64,000 nucleotides of DNA from JADLHS01 sp020848635 (GCA_037044975.1 JBAOIL010000024.1:62001-126000); one strand, 5' to 3'. Counted from the stretch's first letter, positions 28,968-39,793 are shown. Notes: generated by a model from the sequence alone, not told the origin. Numbers and translations: made by a program.

Positions 28968-31900
28968 ATGAGAACGAAACTACTGCCCCATTTCCTCGTC
29001 GCGAGTCTTCTGGTGTTCGCTACCACCCAGCTCCGTGCCGCCGAGCCCGAGCTCATAGCGACACTTCAATCAGCCGCCAGCGTTCCTGATAAATGTGCCG
29101 CCTGCGTTCAGTTGCGAATCGTTGGCACGGCCCGATCAGTGCCTGCTCTAGCCGGGTTGCTCACCGAAGATCGGACTTCGCACGCCGCCCGCTATGCGTT
29201 GGAGGCGATCCCCGGGGCGGAGGCAAGTCTCGCCCTGCGCCAGGCGTTGGGCAAGACCACGGGCCCGTTCAAGGCTGGCGTGATTGATTCGCTGGGATGG
29301 AGACGCGATGCGGAATCGCTGCCCTTGCTCAAGCCGTTGCTCGCGGATCCGGATCCCGATAATTGCCTCAGCCGCCGCTGCGGCGTTGGGCAAAATTGGC
29401 GGTAAGGATGCCCTCGCTGCGCTCACCGCGGCGCGACGGCAATCGCCTCCGGCCGTTCTGACCGCCGTGCTCGATGCTCAGTTACAAGGTGCCGGGCAAC
29501 TTCTGGCGGGTGGCGCATGCCTCGGAGGCGGCCACAATTTACCACAGTTTGTTTGCTGCCAATCTGCCGACGCAAATCCGTATTGCGGCGTGGCGCGGCT
29601 TGGTGCTGTCGGAGCCCAGCCGACGGGTTGCTTTGATGACCAAAGCGTTGGCCGGTACGGATCGTTTGACCCTTCGCGCGGCGCTCAAATTAATTCGTGA
29701 ACTGGGGGACGAGGCGGTGATTAAAGCTTGCTTGAAGCAATGGGCGGAACTGCCGGCGGATTCACAGGTGGCCGTGTTGGATGCGAGCCTCAAGCTGGGC
29801 GCGAAGGCATTGCCGGCCATCCGAGCCGCTGCCGGAAGCGCGCACCTTGGCGTCCGGGTGGCCGCATGGCAGGCGCTGGCGGGATTGGAAGATTCCTCGA
29901 TGCTCCCGGCGCTCGCTCAAGCGGCGGCCCAAGGTGCACCGGCTGAACGCGACGCCGCCCGCGATGCGCTCACCCAACTGCGCGGGCCGGGTGTGGATCA
30001 AGCGATCCTCAAGCAGATCAGCGAAGCTGCGCCGCCAGTGAAAGCGGTGTTGCTGCGCGCCTTGGGCGAACGCAGCGACCGAAGCGCAACGGCGGTGCTT
30101 TTGAAATACGCCGGCAGTCACAGACGAAGCGGTGCGCCTCGCCGCCTTGGAATCGTTGAAACAACTCGCGGTGGCGGACACCCTCACGCCGCTGCTCGAT
30201 CTTGCCAGCCGGGCCAAGACGGAGTCGGAGCGGGTTCCGGTGCTCGAAGCACTTTCCGCCATCTGCCTGGCCAGCCCCGACAAGGAGCAGTCTACCCGCC
30301 AGGTCCTTGCGGCAATGGATCGTTTACCGGCCGCCGAACGCCGCCATCTGCTCCCATTGCTCTCAGAACTCGGGACGCAAGCCGCGCTGACCGCGGCCCA
30401 AACTGCGAGTCAGTCGGTAGAACCGGCGCTGGCGCGGGAAGGCGTGCGTGCGCTGACCCAGTGGCCGAATGCCGCTGCCGCACCGACTTTGCTCGACCTC
30501 GCCCGAACCAGCGCGGACCCGACGCTGCAACTGCTGGCCTTGAGCGGATGCATTACGGTGGCCGAACAGGAAGCGGATCTTGCCAAACGATTCGATCTGC
30601 TACAGCAAGCCATGGCCACCGCCAAACGGCCCGAAGAAAAAAGACAGGCGCTAGGCCCGCTCGGCCAGATTCCAACCGTCACAGCGCTGCAAATCGCCCT
30701 GGCTCAGGTGACGGATCCTAGCCTGGCAAATGAAGCGGGTCTGGCGGCCGTAAGCATTGCCGAAAAACTCGCCGGTGCGAACCCCAAGCTCGCGGACGAA
30801 GCGGCCGTACAGGTGCTGGCTCACTGTCAGTCCGCCGACACGCTCAAACGGGCCTGGGTGCTGCGCCGCCAGCCGAACATCACCGCGCCGTTCATTCGGG
30901 ATTGGCTGGTCTGCGGCCCTTACCGTCCAGCCAGGCAGCCGCCGGAGCTGGAAGCGGTCTTCAACGTCGAATTCGGTCCGGAGAAACCAGGTGAGACGCG
31001 GTGGTCGTGGAAGCCTTTGCCGCGCGGCGACCAAGCGAACCTAGGGGTGTATTTTCCCCGACCAGAATAATTGTGCGGCGTATCTCCAGGCGCAGATCAT
31101 CGCGCCACAGGACACCAAGGCGGCGCTGCTGCTCGGCAGCGATGACGGCGTGAAAGCCTGGCTGAATGGCACACTGGTGTTCAGCCACAACATTGATCGC
31201 GGCATGGTGCCGGACCAGGACATGGCGCTGGTTGACCTCAAGAAAGGAACGAACCAGCTCCGGCTCAAGATCACCCAAGGGGGCGGCGGTTGGATGGCCT
31301 GCGCCCGAATCGTGAGCACCGACGGCCTGCCCATCGCCGGTTTGCGCGTCGAACCGCAGGGCGGAGCCGAGTCCCCTGCCGCCCCGCCCGCGCCCGCGCC
31401 TCCGCCGGCACCGACGCCCGCCGTGTTGCCGAAGCGCGATGCCTTTCAGAAGCTGCGCCTGTCCGACCTGTTCTACGCGGAAGGCGCGTCGTTCGGCGAT
31501 TTCAACAAGGACGGAAAGATGGATGTGGTGGCGGGACCGTTCTGGTTTGAAGGGCCGGATTTCAAAACGAAACACGAACTGCGGGCGCCCACCGTTTTTG
31601 ATCCGAAGAATTATTCGGATAATTTTCTAACCTATACCGCCGACTTCAATCGGGACGGCTGGGCGGACGTTTTTGCGGTGCCGTTTCCCGGTGGGGAAGG
31701 GTACTGGTACGAAAATCCGGCGCACAAGGATGGCCATTGGCCGCGACACCTGGCCTATCCGATGGTGGGCAACGAGTCGCCCATATGGGCTGATGTCACG
31801 GGTGACGGGCAGCCGGAATTGGTCTTCAACAATGACGGCTATATCGGCTACGCCACTTTTGATACGAGCCAAGCCCAACGATGTCTGGAGTTTTCATGCG

Positions 31901-32572
31901 ATCTCGCCGCTGGACAAACGTTATCAAAGATTCACTCACGGCATCGGCGCGGGCGACATCAACGGTGATGGCCGTGGGGACATTCTTGAGTCCGCCGGTT
32001 GGTGGGAGCAACCCGCGGATGCGGCCACCTCGTCAGCAGCCTGGAAGTTTCACCCGCAACCATTCGCCGAGGCCGCATCACAAATGCTCGTCACGGACGT
32101 GGACGGCGACGGGTTGGCGGACGTGATTTGTTCCTGGCACTGTCACTTGTACGGATTGGTCTGGTATCGTCAGGTGCGTTCCGCCGCCGGGGAAATCACC
32201 TGGCAACAGAACATTCTCATGCCGCCCAATCCGGATGTCACCACCTCCCACCTCCGGTGCAGTCAGATGCACGCCATGGAACTGGTGGACATGAACGGCG
32301 ACGGACTCAATGACTTCGTCACCGGCAAACGCTTTTGGGCCCACGGCCCCACCGGTGACAAGGAGTCGGATGCGCCGGCGGTCTTGCTCTGGTTTGAGTT
32401 GCAGCGGTCAGGCAACGGCAAGGTCACGTTCGTGCCGCATCTCATTGACGACGATTCCGGTGTGGGCACGCAGGTTACGACCGGGGATTTGAATGGCGAT
32501 GGCCGGCCGGACGTGATTGTAGGCAACAAGAAGGGCATCTTCGTCCACTTGAACGAAATGCCCAAACATTGA
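28968..32572 (+). CDS. Secreted HEAT-repeat plus FG-GAP/VCBS propeller protein (five frameshifts)
   Basis: About 1,200 residues when all frames are joined. Signal peptide at the ATG at 28968 (LVASLLVFATTQLRAAEP). HEAT-like repeats fill the first 650 residues (LRLAALESLKQLAVADTLTP and similar). A glycosyl-hydrolase-associated beta-sandwich with DDGVKAWLNGTLVF follows, then a Pro/Ala linker. An FG-GAP/VCBS beta-propeller comes last with calcium-loop motifs DFNKDG, DFNRDG, DVTGDG, DINGDG, DVDGDG, DMNGDG and DLNGDG. Breaks lie near 29360, 29477, 30115, 31060 and 31868, each net +1. The design suggests a large adhesive or glycan-binding exoprotein. The gene immediately precedes the GH172-like gene and is probably co-transcribed with it. 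Confidence 0.75.
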
Positions 32573-32724
32573 GCGGCGGCAGAGGCAACTGCCGACCGGG
32601 TAACGCGGCAAAAGACCTTCAGCCGAAAGAAAGGCGAATTGGACGCCGCGCAGAGACTATTAACTGCTATGACCAACGAGCGACAGCCTGTGGGCCGGAT
32701 ACACCTCGCAACCACAAAACCGCC

Positions 32725-34260
32725 ATGCTAAACATGAAGATATTTGTTGTCCTTTTCCTTGGTCTACTGAGTTTAGTGGCGGCCAATTTGCCCGCGCAAG
32801 GAACGCTCGGCAATCCGCTCGGCGGCCTCGAACGCCTCAAGGATTTTGAGACCATGCGAGCGTCGTCGTCTGACCCGAACTGGCAGAATGGGAACGCCGA
32901 CGCGCGGCCCATCCCATCCGGCGAGACGCTCACGCTGGCCGAATTGGAGGGGCCGGGTCAAATCGTTCACATTTGGTGTACGGTTGCTCAAAGTGATCCG
33001 TATTATGCCGCCAAGTTGATCCTCCGCATGTACTGGGATGGCGAAGAGCATCCCAGCGTTGAATCGCCGCTCGGTGATTTCTTCGGCATCGGCTTTGGGG
33101 TGGACAAGGCATTCACCTCGATTCCCATCCGCATTACCTCTGACGGCCGGGGTCGCAATTGTTATTGGCCCATGCCGTTCCGAAAGAAAGCCCGCGTCAC
33201 CATCACCAACGAGAGCGACCAGCGCTGCGACAGTTTTTATTACTATCTTGACTGGCAGAAACACAAATCTCTCCCTGAGGACACCGCGTATTTTCACGCG
33301 ATGTATCGCCAGGAGTTTCCGTGTGTGATGGGCAGAAACTACCGGCTCGCGGACATTCAAGGCCGCGGTCATTACGTCGGTACCATTCAGAGCGTTTACC
33401 ACATTTCACCGGGCTGGTATGGCGAGGGGGACGATTTCTTCTTCATCGACGGGGAGGCAACGCCCCGTTTGCGCGGCACGGGAACGGAAGACTATTTCTG
33501 CGACGGGTGGGGCTTTCGCGAACAGGCGGGTCCGTTCTACGGCACCCCGCTGTGGGAGGGCTACGAGACCGGGGATCGCGGCACGGCCTATCGGTTTCAT
33601 GTTCCGGATCCGGTGGTCTTCCAGAAATCCCTGCGCGTCGAAATCGAACACAAAGGCTCGCAAAAATTCCCGGACGGGAAGACGGATGGGTTCATCGAGC
33701 GCGATGACCTGATGTCGAGTGTGGCGATCTGGTACCAGACCGAGCCCCATCAAGCCTGGCCCGCCTTGCCCGTGGGCAAGGAACGGCTGCCGTTTCAAGA
33801 ACGACTGGTGGTGAAAGGACATGCCGCGGTTGCGCGTGCGCAGCATTCGGATCATCCCCTGGTAATTCAGGAGATCGGCGGTGCGACCGACAATCAACAA
33901 CTGTGGTTTCAGCCGGGTGACGAAAAAGCTTGGGTCGAGGTTGTGTTTCAAACCGATCAGGAACAGCCGCTGGGATTTAACTGCAAAATGCTCGACTCCT
34001 GGGACTATGGAATCTACCGGGTGAAGCTCGACGGGAAGGAGGTGGGGCAATTCGATCTTTACGCCCCCGCCGTCACGTTGTCGGATCACAAGCTGGCCAC
34101 CCAACCCCTCGCCGCCGGCGCTCACACCTTGCGTTTCGAGTGTGTGGGGAAGTCTGCAAAATCTGCCGGATATTTTCTCGGTTTCGACGCTCTCATCGCC
34201 CGCCTGCCGGTCTATGACCGGGCCCCGAGTGTGGATTTGCGGACGTTGCAAAAACCCTGA
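32725..34260 (+). CDS. Secreted GH172-like (DUF2961) protein
   Basis: 511 residues from the ATG at 32725 (or 32734), with signal peptide MKIFVVLFLGLLSLVAANLP. The longer frame from 32569 has no coding character before this. DUF2961 landmarks are present: ASSSDPNWQNGNADARPI, GPGQIVHIWCTVAQ, SPLGDFFGIGFG, and the strongly conserved GTGTEDYFCDGWGF. DUF2961 is now classed as GH172, whose characterised members act on fructofuranosides and D-arabinofuranosides. Specificity here cannot be read from sequence. The C-terminal 150 residues form an extra beta-sandwich. A ribose-type ABC permease follows after 24 bases, so released furanose sugars are plausible transport substrates. Confidence 0.85.
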   Translation: MLNMKIFVVLFLGLLSLVAANLPAQGTLGNPLGGLERLKDFETMRASSSDPNWQNGNADARPIPSGETLTLAELEGPGQIVHIWCTVAQSDPYYAAKLILRMYWDGEEHPSVESPLGDFFGIGFGVDKAFTSIPIRITSDGRGRNCYWPMPFRKKARVTITNESDQRCDSFYYYLDWQKHKSLPEDTAYFHAMYRQEFPCVMGRNYRLADIQGRGHYVGTIQSVYHISPGWYGEGDDFFFIDGEATPRLRGTGTEDYFCDGWGFREQAGPFYGTPLWEGYETGDRGTAYRFHVPDPVVFQKSLRVEIEHKGSQKFPDGKTDGFIERDDLMSSVAIWYQTEPHQAWPALPVGKERLPFQERLVVKGHAAVARAQHSDHPLVIQEIGGATDNQQLWFQPGDEKAWVEVVFQTDQEQPLGFNCKMLDSWDYGIYRVKLDGKEVGQFDLYAPAVTLSDHKLATQPLAAGAHTLRFECVGKSAKSAGYFLGFDALIARLPVYDRAPSVDLRTLQKP

Positions 34261-34284
34261 GGATACTGGGCCTTTACCCACCGC

Positions 34285-35299
34285 ATGAGCGAGAAACTGC
34301 CGCCCCATCAATCGCGTCCGTGGTCGGAAGCGTTGGCGAAGCCGGCTGCCCGCGCCCTGATTGCCCTGGCAATGGTGTTGATTGTTGGAAGTATTTTCAA
34401 CGCGGACCACGCATTCTTCAAGTTGGGGACGCATCGAGACACGCTGCGCCAGGCCTCGGTCTATGGCATCCTTGCCTGCGGGTTGACGTTGGTGATTGTC
34501 TCCGGCGGGATTGACCTCGCCGTGGGCAGCGTCCTGGCGTTGACGGCCGTCTGTGGTGCCACCATGGCGATTCATTGGGGTTGGTCGGGTTGGTTGGTGG
34601 TGCCGGCGTGTTTGCTCATCGGCGGGGTTAGCGGGGGGGTGTCGGGCTGGGTGACGGCGCGGCTGCGGGTGCAACCCTTCATTGCCACCCTGGCGCTCAT
34701 GGTGCTGGCCCGCGGCGCGGCGAAATATGTCTCCGGCGGCATGAAAGTCTCCACCGCAGTACGAAAGGAGGATGGAACTTACAACTACGTGGATGTGCCT
34801 GGGCTGTTCCGCGGGATTGATACCCGGAATCCTCGGCGACAACGTTTCCATGGTTACGGTCGTTTTCGCGCTCTGCGTGGTGGTGGCCTGGTTCATTCTC
34901 TCCCGGCTGGTCTGGGGGCGTTACCTCTACGCGATCGGCAACAATGAACAAGCCGCGCGCTTTTCAGCGGTGCCGGTGACGGCGGCGAAAGCCGGCGCGT
35001 ATGTGGCTTCCGGAGTCTTTGCGGCCGTGGCAGGTTTGTGTCAGGCGGCGCAGGAGCAACAGGGGGATCCCGAAGCGGGCATCGGGTACGAACTGATCGC
35101 CATCGCGATGGTGGTCATTGGCGGCACCAATCTGGCCGGTGGCCGCGGTGGCTTGGGCTTGACTTTGATCGGGGTTCTGACCATTGGCTATCTGGACAAA
35201 ATTCTCAGCATCAATGCCGTTCCCGAGGCCGGACGGTTGATGTTGACCGGTGTCATTATCATCGCGGCGGTGCTGACGCAGCGACGCAAGCAAACCTGA
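34285..35299 (+). CDS. Ribose-type sugar ABC transporter permease (frameshifted)
   Basis: About 338 residues in two frames joined near 34820 (net +1). It has the inner-membrane permease fold of the RbsC/BPD_transp_2 family with about eight to ten helices. The signature region ILACGLTLVIVSGGIDLAVGS and the loop GDPEAGIGYELIAIAMVVIG, then GGTNLAGGRGG, are diagnostic. It imports a monosaccharide together with a binding protein and an ATPase. The binding protein gene begins 28 bases downstream. No RbsA-type ATPase gene lies in this window, although one is normally in the same operon. Confidence 0.85.
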
Positions 35300-35326
35300 A
35301 TCCCGTTTTATCAACCAACTCCACTC

Positions 35327-36291
35327 ATGAAAAAACATCTCACACGAACCCTTCCGCTTGCCGTTCTCGGCGTCACCGTCATGCTTCTTGGCGGTTGCTC
35401 CAAATCCACCAGCAGCGAAACCAAGTCCGACGCGAAGGAGCGCGTCTATACTATCGGCATGTCGCAATGCAACTTGGGCGAGCCTTGGCGCGTGCAGATG
35501 AATGAGGACATCAAGGCCGCCGCGGCGAAGCACCCCAACCTGAAGGTGGTTTTCAAGGACGCGCAGAACGACACGCTGAAGCAGCGGGCCCACGTCGAGG
35601 AATTCGTAAGTTCCAAGGTGGACCTGCTCATCATCAGCCCCAAGGAAGCGCAGCCGCTCACCGAACCAGTCGCCCTAGCGCTGGCGGCCGGGGTCCCGGT
35701 CATTGTCCTCGACCGCGCGTTGCTCGGCGACAAGTTCACCTGCTTCATCGGCGCCAACAACAAGCAGATTGGCAAGGCGGCGGGCGAATGGGTGGTCAAG
35801 GTGCTTGGACGGGAAAGGCAACGTGGTCGAATTGATGGGGTTGCAAACTTCGACGCCCGGGCATGACCGCCACGACGGTTTTATGGAAGGCATCGCCGGG
35901 TCGGAGATCAAGATCATTTTCAGCGCGGACATGAAATGGCTGGAGCCGGATGCCCGCAAGGAAATGGAATCCGCCTTGGCCCGCTTCAACCAGATTGATC
36001 TGGTCTATGGGCACAACGATCCCGGAGCGCACGGCGCCTATCTCGCCGCCAAGGCCGCCGGTCGCAGCCGGCATCAAGTTCCTCGGAATTGATGCCTTGC
36101 CGCAGGAAGGCGTGGCCTACGTGAGTCAGGGAATTCTCGATGCCACCTTTCAGTATCCCACCGGCGGGGCGGAAGCCATCGCCACCGCGCTGAAGATTTT
36201 CAACGGCGAAACCGTGCCGAAAGAAATCGTCTTAGGCACGCGCTTCTTTGACAAAGTCAACGTGGCCCAGGGCGGGCTGGAGCTGAAATAA
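35327..36291 (+). CDS. Ribose-type sugar-binding lipoprotein of an ABC transporter (frameshifted twice)
   Basis: About 321 residues. Lipoprotein signal (LAVLGVTVMLLGGCSKS) is followed by a periplasmic-binding-protein type 1 fold: YTIGMSQCNLGEPWRVQMNE, SSKVDLLIISPKEAQPLTEP, VPVIVLDRALLG and IGANNKQIGKAAGEWVV. The frame slips near 35812 and 36062 (each net +1), after which GMEGIAG-like, ALARFNQIDLVYGHNDPGAH and FLGIDALPQEGVAYVSQGIL complete the fold. DRALLG corresponds to the sugar-stacking segment of RbsB. The substrate is inferred to be a pentose or hexose. It partners the permease encoded upstream. Confidence 0.85.
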
Positions 36292-36771
36292 ACCGTTATG
36301 CCGCGCTCGCTCCGTTCTTGCGTTCTGATTCCCGTGTGCGCTCTGGCTGGCGCGGGCAGGGCGCAATTGGATTCGGTCTTGGTTTTCGGGCGGCGTGGCT
36401 TCGCCCCGACGTAAGCGCGCCTCAGTGGTGCCGACGATGGATTGTGCATTGCGGTGGCCGAACATTCGATGATCTCTTCGCTCCCTCCCGCCCCGGGCCA
36501 TGTCCCCAATGCGTCCCGGCAGTATGGCGTTGACGGAATCCGTGGAGGAATTGGTCGTGGGTGCCCCGGCGTTAGAAAAAATCAAGTCTCCCATGAACGC
36601 CGATGGCATTGCTCTCATCCGGCCCGATTGATTGGCGGACTGGGGTGGCCTGCGGCTTTACGCCAGAACAGTCTCCAGCCGAACATAAATTCAACAAAGA
36701 CTGGCGTTGTATTCGTCTTTGTGTGAAGGTCATGCTGGGTTTCGCAAAAAGCGAAGGTATGGCAATGGATT
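36292..36771. other. Intergenic stretch; one weak 43-residue ORF
   Basis: About 480 bases between the sugar-binding protein and the response regulator. A 44-codon frame at 36500-36631 contains the protein-like stretch LTESVEELVVGAPALEKIKS, but it has no supporting ribosome-binding site and no recognised family. It may be the stump of a lost gene. No RNA or hairpin was seen. Confidence 0.35.
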
Positions 36772-37173
36772 ATGAGCAAGTCAGAAATTATGCCGCGTAA
36801 GATTCTCGTGGTGGATGATGAGCCTTACGTCTGCGATGCCGTGCGAATGATGCTGGCGTTCGACGGCCATCAGGTGGAAACCGCGTCCAGCGGCAATGCC
36901 GCGTTGGCCATGTTTGCGGCAGGCAAGTACGACCTCGTCATCACTGACTACGCGATGCCCGCGATGAAAGGGGACGAGCTTGCCTTGGCCATCAAAGCCC
37001 GCGCCCCCAGCCAACCGGTCGTGCTGATCACGGCCTACGCCGAGATGCTCAAGTCCTCCGACAAGCCGCTGGATGGCGTGGATTTTATCGTGAGCAAACC
37101 CTTCCTGCTTGAAAATCTTCGCGAGGCGGTTGAGAAGACCACCGCCGCCAACCACGACGGCGCTAAGAGTTGA
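36772..37173 (+). CDS. Single-domain response regulator
   Basis: 133 residues containing only a receiver domain: acidic pair Asp15-Asp16 (ILVVDDEPYV), phospho-acceptor Asp59 (LVITDYAMPAMKGDE), Thr87 (VLITAYAE) and Lys109 (VDFIVSKPF). All phosphotransfer residues are present, so it should be phosphorylated by a histidine kinase or act in a phosphorelay. There is no output domain and no kinase nearby. An alternative start at 36790 (MPRKILVV) would remove six residues. Confidence 0.88.
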   Translation: MSKSEIMPRKILVVDDEPYVCDAVRMMLAFDGHQVETASSGNAALAMFAAGKYDLVITDYAMPAMKGDELALAIKARAPSQPVVLITAYAEMLKSSDKPLDGVDFIVSKPFLLENLREAVEKTTAANHDGAKS

Positions 37174-37428
37174 TCGGAAGCATCCGGCGTCTTGGGCTTT
37201 CAGTCCCCGTGGTGATCTAGCGTCCCCCAGACCCGCGACCGACCATGACGATCAGGCGCGTTTGTGCACGGGTCTGGATGGTTACGACCAATCACAGGAC
37301 TTGAAGCGGAAATATCGCTGCCCGCAGTCCTGATTGCTTTCCCCGCATTGGCCAAAGCTGCCGCCGTCCGTTGTGTCCGTATTTTTCCAAGCCTTCTACG
37401 TATTCACTCCCGTTGTCAGGCAAGCCCG

Positions 37429-38058
37429 ATGGATGCGACAAATAGTGGCAACAAGGCAATCAAGTTGGATATGGATTTGGAAGTAATGGGCAATTCGGTT
37501 GGTGGGACTGGCGCACAGGTGTCCGGTCGCTTCCAAGCGAGGCGGGATTATCTTGGTTTGGGGCGGACCATTCTCCAGCAGTTCGCCAGTTGCTTGTTGG
37601 TGGCCGCAGTCGCTTACGGCTGCTTTCAGTTTATCACGCATTATGTTCTCCAATCCGTCCAGGTTGTCGGAGCCAGCATGTCGCCCACGTTGCACGACTC
37701 GGAGCGGTACGTGCTGAATCGCTGGGTGTATCACATTCGCGAGCCCGAGCCGCAGGACATCGTAGTGTTGCGCGATCCGGAAGACATGGGCTATGCGGTT
37801 AAACGAATTGTGGCAAAGCAGGGCGACCGGGTTTATGTCAACAAGCAAGGTCAGATTTTCGTAAATGGGAAACTGTTGAACGAACCTTACCTCCCACCTG
37901 GAACCATGACTTTCGCCAGCGCGAAAGTCCGGGAGGAGTTGTGGATCTGCGGCGCGAACCAATATTTTGTGCTGGGCGACAATCGCAACAACAGCGCCGA
38001 CAGCCGCATCTACGGTGCCGTCCCCCGGCAAAATATCCTGGGGTTGGTGCTGCCTTGA
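37429..38058 (+). CDS. lepB: Signal peptidase I
   Basis: 209 residues from the ATG at 37429; the upstream part of the frame is non-coding in character. A soluble leader is followed by one transmembrane helix (QQFASCLLVAAVAYGCFQF, about 50-68). The S26 serine-lysine catalytic dyad follows: Ser83 in VGASMSPTL and Lys125 in GYAVKRIVAKQGD. Box E is FVLGDNRNNSADSR. It cleaves Sec and Tat signal peptides at the outer face of the inner membrane. It is short, like Gram-positive-type and verrucomicrobial paralogues. The host secretes many proteins encoded in this window. Confidence 0.9.
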   Translation: MDATNSGNKAIKLDMDLEVMGNSVGGTGAQVSGRFQARRDYLGLGRTILQQFASCLLVAAVAYGCFQFITHYVLQSVQVVGASMSPTLHDSERYVLNRWVYHIREPEPQDIVVLRDPEDMGYAVKRIVAKQGDRVYVNKQGQIFVNGKLLNEPYLPPGTMTFASAKVREELWICGANQYFVLGDNRNNSADSRIYGAVPRQNILGLVLP

Positions 38059-38129
38059 CCTGACAACAAACTAGGCCCGTGCCAAACCTTTGGCGTTGTT
38101 CCCCACGGCCCGGCGCTTTCATTCCTGAG

Positions 38130-38891
38130 CTAGGCGGATGTCCGCACCACGCCGTCCATTCCGAGCAACGCCACGAGGTCGGAAACATCTCGCTGCAGAC
38201 AAAACGCCACGTCATCCCGCAACTCCGCGTTGGCCATCAATCGCCGGCCGTTCTGGGAACGACTGATCACGCCAAACAAGTCCGTTCGCGCTTCGCGATA
38301 CACGCGTACGGCAGTCTCCGCCGAATCGCGCAACTCTGCTCGTGCCGATCGGCTGACCAGCAATTCGCACAGGGCTCCCGCGGCGAGGATGTCCTCCAGC
38401 GCGGGATGCTCCGCCGTGCCTGCGCAGACCAAAATGATCCGCTCCGTTTGGTGTTGCGCCAGCCAGTCCGCCGTTGCGCTCAAATTAAGAAACGAAGCCA
38501 CCGCCACGCGCTTAGCTGTTGCGCAAGCCCGCAAGGCCCGCGTCCCGTTCGTTGTGGTCGTGATGATCATTCGCCCGCGGACCCGGTCGCGGGTGTACTC
38601 GCGCGGTGAATTGCCCAGGTCGAAATCCACCCCACCACTTGCCATCGCTGTAATCCGCACGCCGTTACGTTCTCCGGCCAGCAGGGCGTTCCGATGGCGG
38701 GGATGAAAGGCGAGGGCTTCGGCGATTTCCGCCGCCGGCACGAAGCCCGCCGCCCCATTGGCCAAGCCGGCTACCATCACACTCGTCGCGCGCAATATGT
38801 CAAACACCACGCACACCGCATCCCGGAACCCACCTGCCGCTTGGGCCTGATAGTCCGCCGGGCTCAAGCACGCTTCGATCGTCGCAGTCAT
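38130..38891 (-). CDS. comB: ComB-type 2-phosphosulfolactate phosphatase
   Basis: 253 residues from MTATIEACLSPADY at 38891; the frame extends to 39008 without support. PF04029 features are present: VVFDILRATSVMVAGLANGA, VDFDLGNSPREYTRDRV and MIITTTTNGTRALRACATA. The family removes phosphate from 2-phosphosulfolactate to give sulfolactate, a step of coenzyme M synthesis in archaea. Bacterial members occur without the rest of that pathway, so the substrate here may differ. It ends 72 bases from the convergent signal peptidase gene and follows the glycosylase gene by 37 bases on the same strand. Confidence 0.85.
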   Translation of the reverse strand: MTATIEACLSPADYQAQAAGGFRDAVCVVFDILRATSVMVAGLANGAAGFVPAAEIAEALAFHPRHRNALLAGERNGVRITAMASGGVDFDLGNSPREYTRDRVRGRMIITTTTNGTRALRACATAKRVAVASFLNLSATADWLAQHQTERIILVCAGTAEHPALEDILAAGALCELLVSRSARAELRDSAETAVRVYREARTDLFGVISRSQNGRRLMANAELRDDVAFCLQRDVSDLVALLGMDGVVRTSA

Positions 38892-38928
38892 AGGGCAGCG
38901 TATAATTTGCCGTCCGGCGCGCAAAGGC

Positions 38929-39789
38929 CTATCCGCGCTGGGTCCGGATATGGTGAAACAGGTATTGCTGGGCGTAACCCGCATTCGGCCCAAAATGCCG
39001 GTCGGCAAACCGGCGTAACCGTTCCGGGCGTACCCGGCGATTGCGAAAATAGAATGTGCTCAACGCCCGGGCGACCCAAACATCCACCGGAAACGCCGTC
39101 GGAAAGCCATATGCGAAGAGCAGCACACAGTCGGCAATCTTTTCGCCGACGCCGGGCAAGGCCGTCAGCCGGGCCCGCGCTTCGGGCACCGGCAAATTCC
39201 GCAGCGCTTCGGGCACGAATTCACCCGCGACGATACGGCGTGCGGTAGCCAGCAGATACGGTGCGCGAAAGCCCATCTTGCAGTCGCGCAACTCCGCCTC
39301 CGTCAAAGCGGCCAGGCGTTGGGCTGTCGGGAAGGCAAATGCCGCTCGTTGGCCTGCGGGGGCCCGCAATCTTTCCCCATAGCGTTCGCGCAGCGTTCGG
39401 ACGATCTGCTGGATTTGCACGATCTGTTTTGTGGACGACAGGATGAACGACGCCAGACACTCCCACGGGTCCTGCCGCAAAAGTCGCAAGCCGTGACACG
39501 TAGCTACGGCGGCGTGCAAGTGGGGATCGCCTTTTGGAAACGTCGCCAAGACCGCGCGGAGGTCGAGTTCGGATTGCAGAAACTCCGCGAGCCAGGACCA
39601 TTCCGCTTGCGGTTCGGCGGTTCGCACGACAATGGCTTCCGCCGCTTGCCGCAAGGTTACCCAGCGTCCATTCACGACTCCTACCCAATTCTCCGCGACT
39701 CGTTCCCATGCAAAGACTTGTCCGGAGCTCATCGTCGCTTCCAGATTGTAGTCGCGCACCGGCAGGCTGGTTTCACAGGCGGACGACAT
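38929..39789 (-). CDS. 8-oxoguanine-type DNA glycosylase/AP lyase (HhH-GPD)
   Basis: 286 residues from MSSACETSLPVRDY at 39789. It has an OGG-type N-terminal domain (NLEATMSSGQVFAWERV) and then the HhH-GPD domain with hairpin LTALPGVGEKIADCVLLFAY. This carries the catalytic Lys217, and Asp236 (FPVDVWVARAL) follows at the expected distance. The enzyme excises 8-oxoguanine paired with C and nicks the backbone. The pattern is closer to eukaryote-like OGG1/AlkA-fold proteins than to MutM, which is a usual arrangement in several bacterial phyla. The frame's extra 19 residues upstream were not accepted. Confidence 0.85.
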   Translation of the reverse strand: MSSACETSLPVRDYNLEATMSSGQVFAWERVAENWVGVVNGRWVTLRQAAEAIVVRTAEPQAEWSWLAEFLQSELDLRAVLATFPKGDPHLHAAVATCHGLRLLRQDPWECLASFILSSTKQIVQIQQIVRTLRERYGERLRAPAGQRAAFAFPTAQRLAALTEAELRDCKMGFRAPYLLATARRIVAGEFVPEALRNLPVPEARARLTALPGVGEKIADCVLLFAYGFPTAFPVDVWVARALSTFYFRNRRVRPERLRRFADRHFGPNAGYAQQYLFHHIRTQRG

Positions 39790-39793
39790 CGGA

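Noticed and set aside
36500..36631. 44-codon plus-strand ORF before the response regulator
   Set aside because: Protein-like in part (LTESVEELVVGAP) but no ribosome-binding site and no family; recorded only as part of the gap note.
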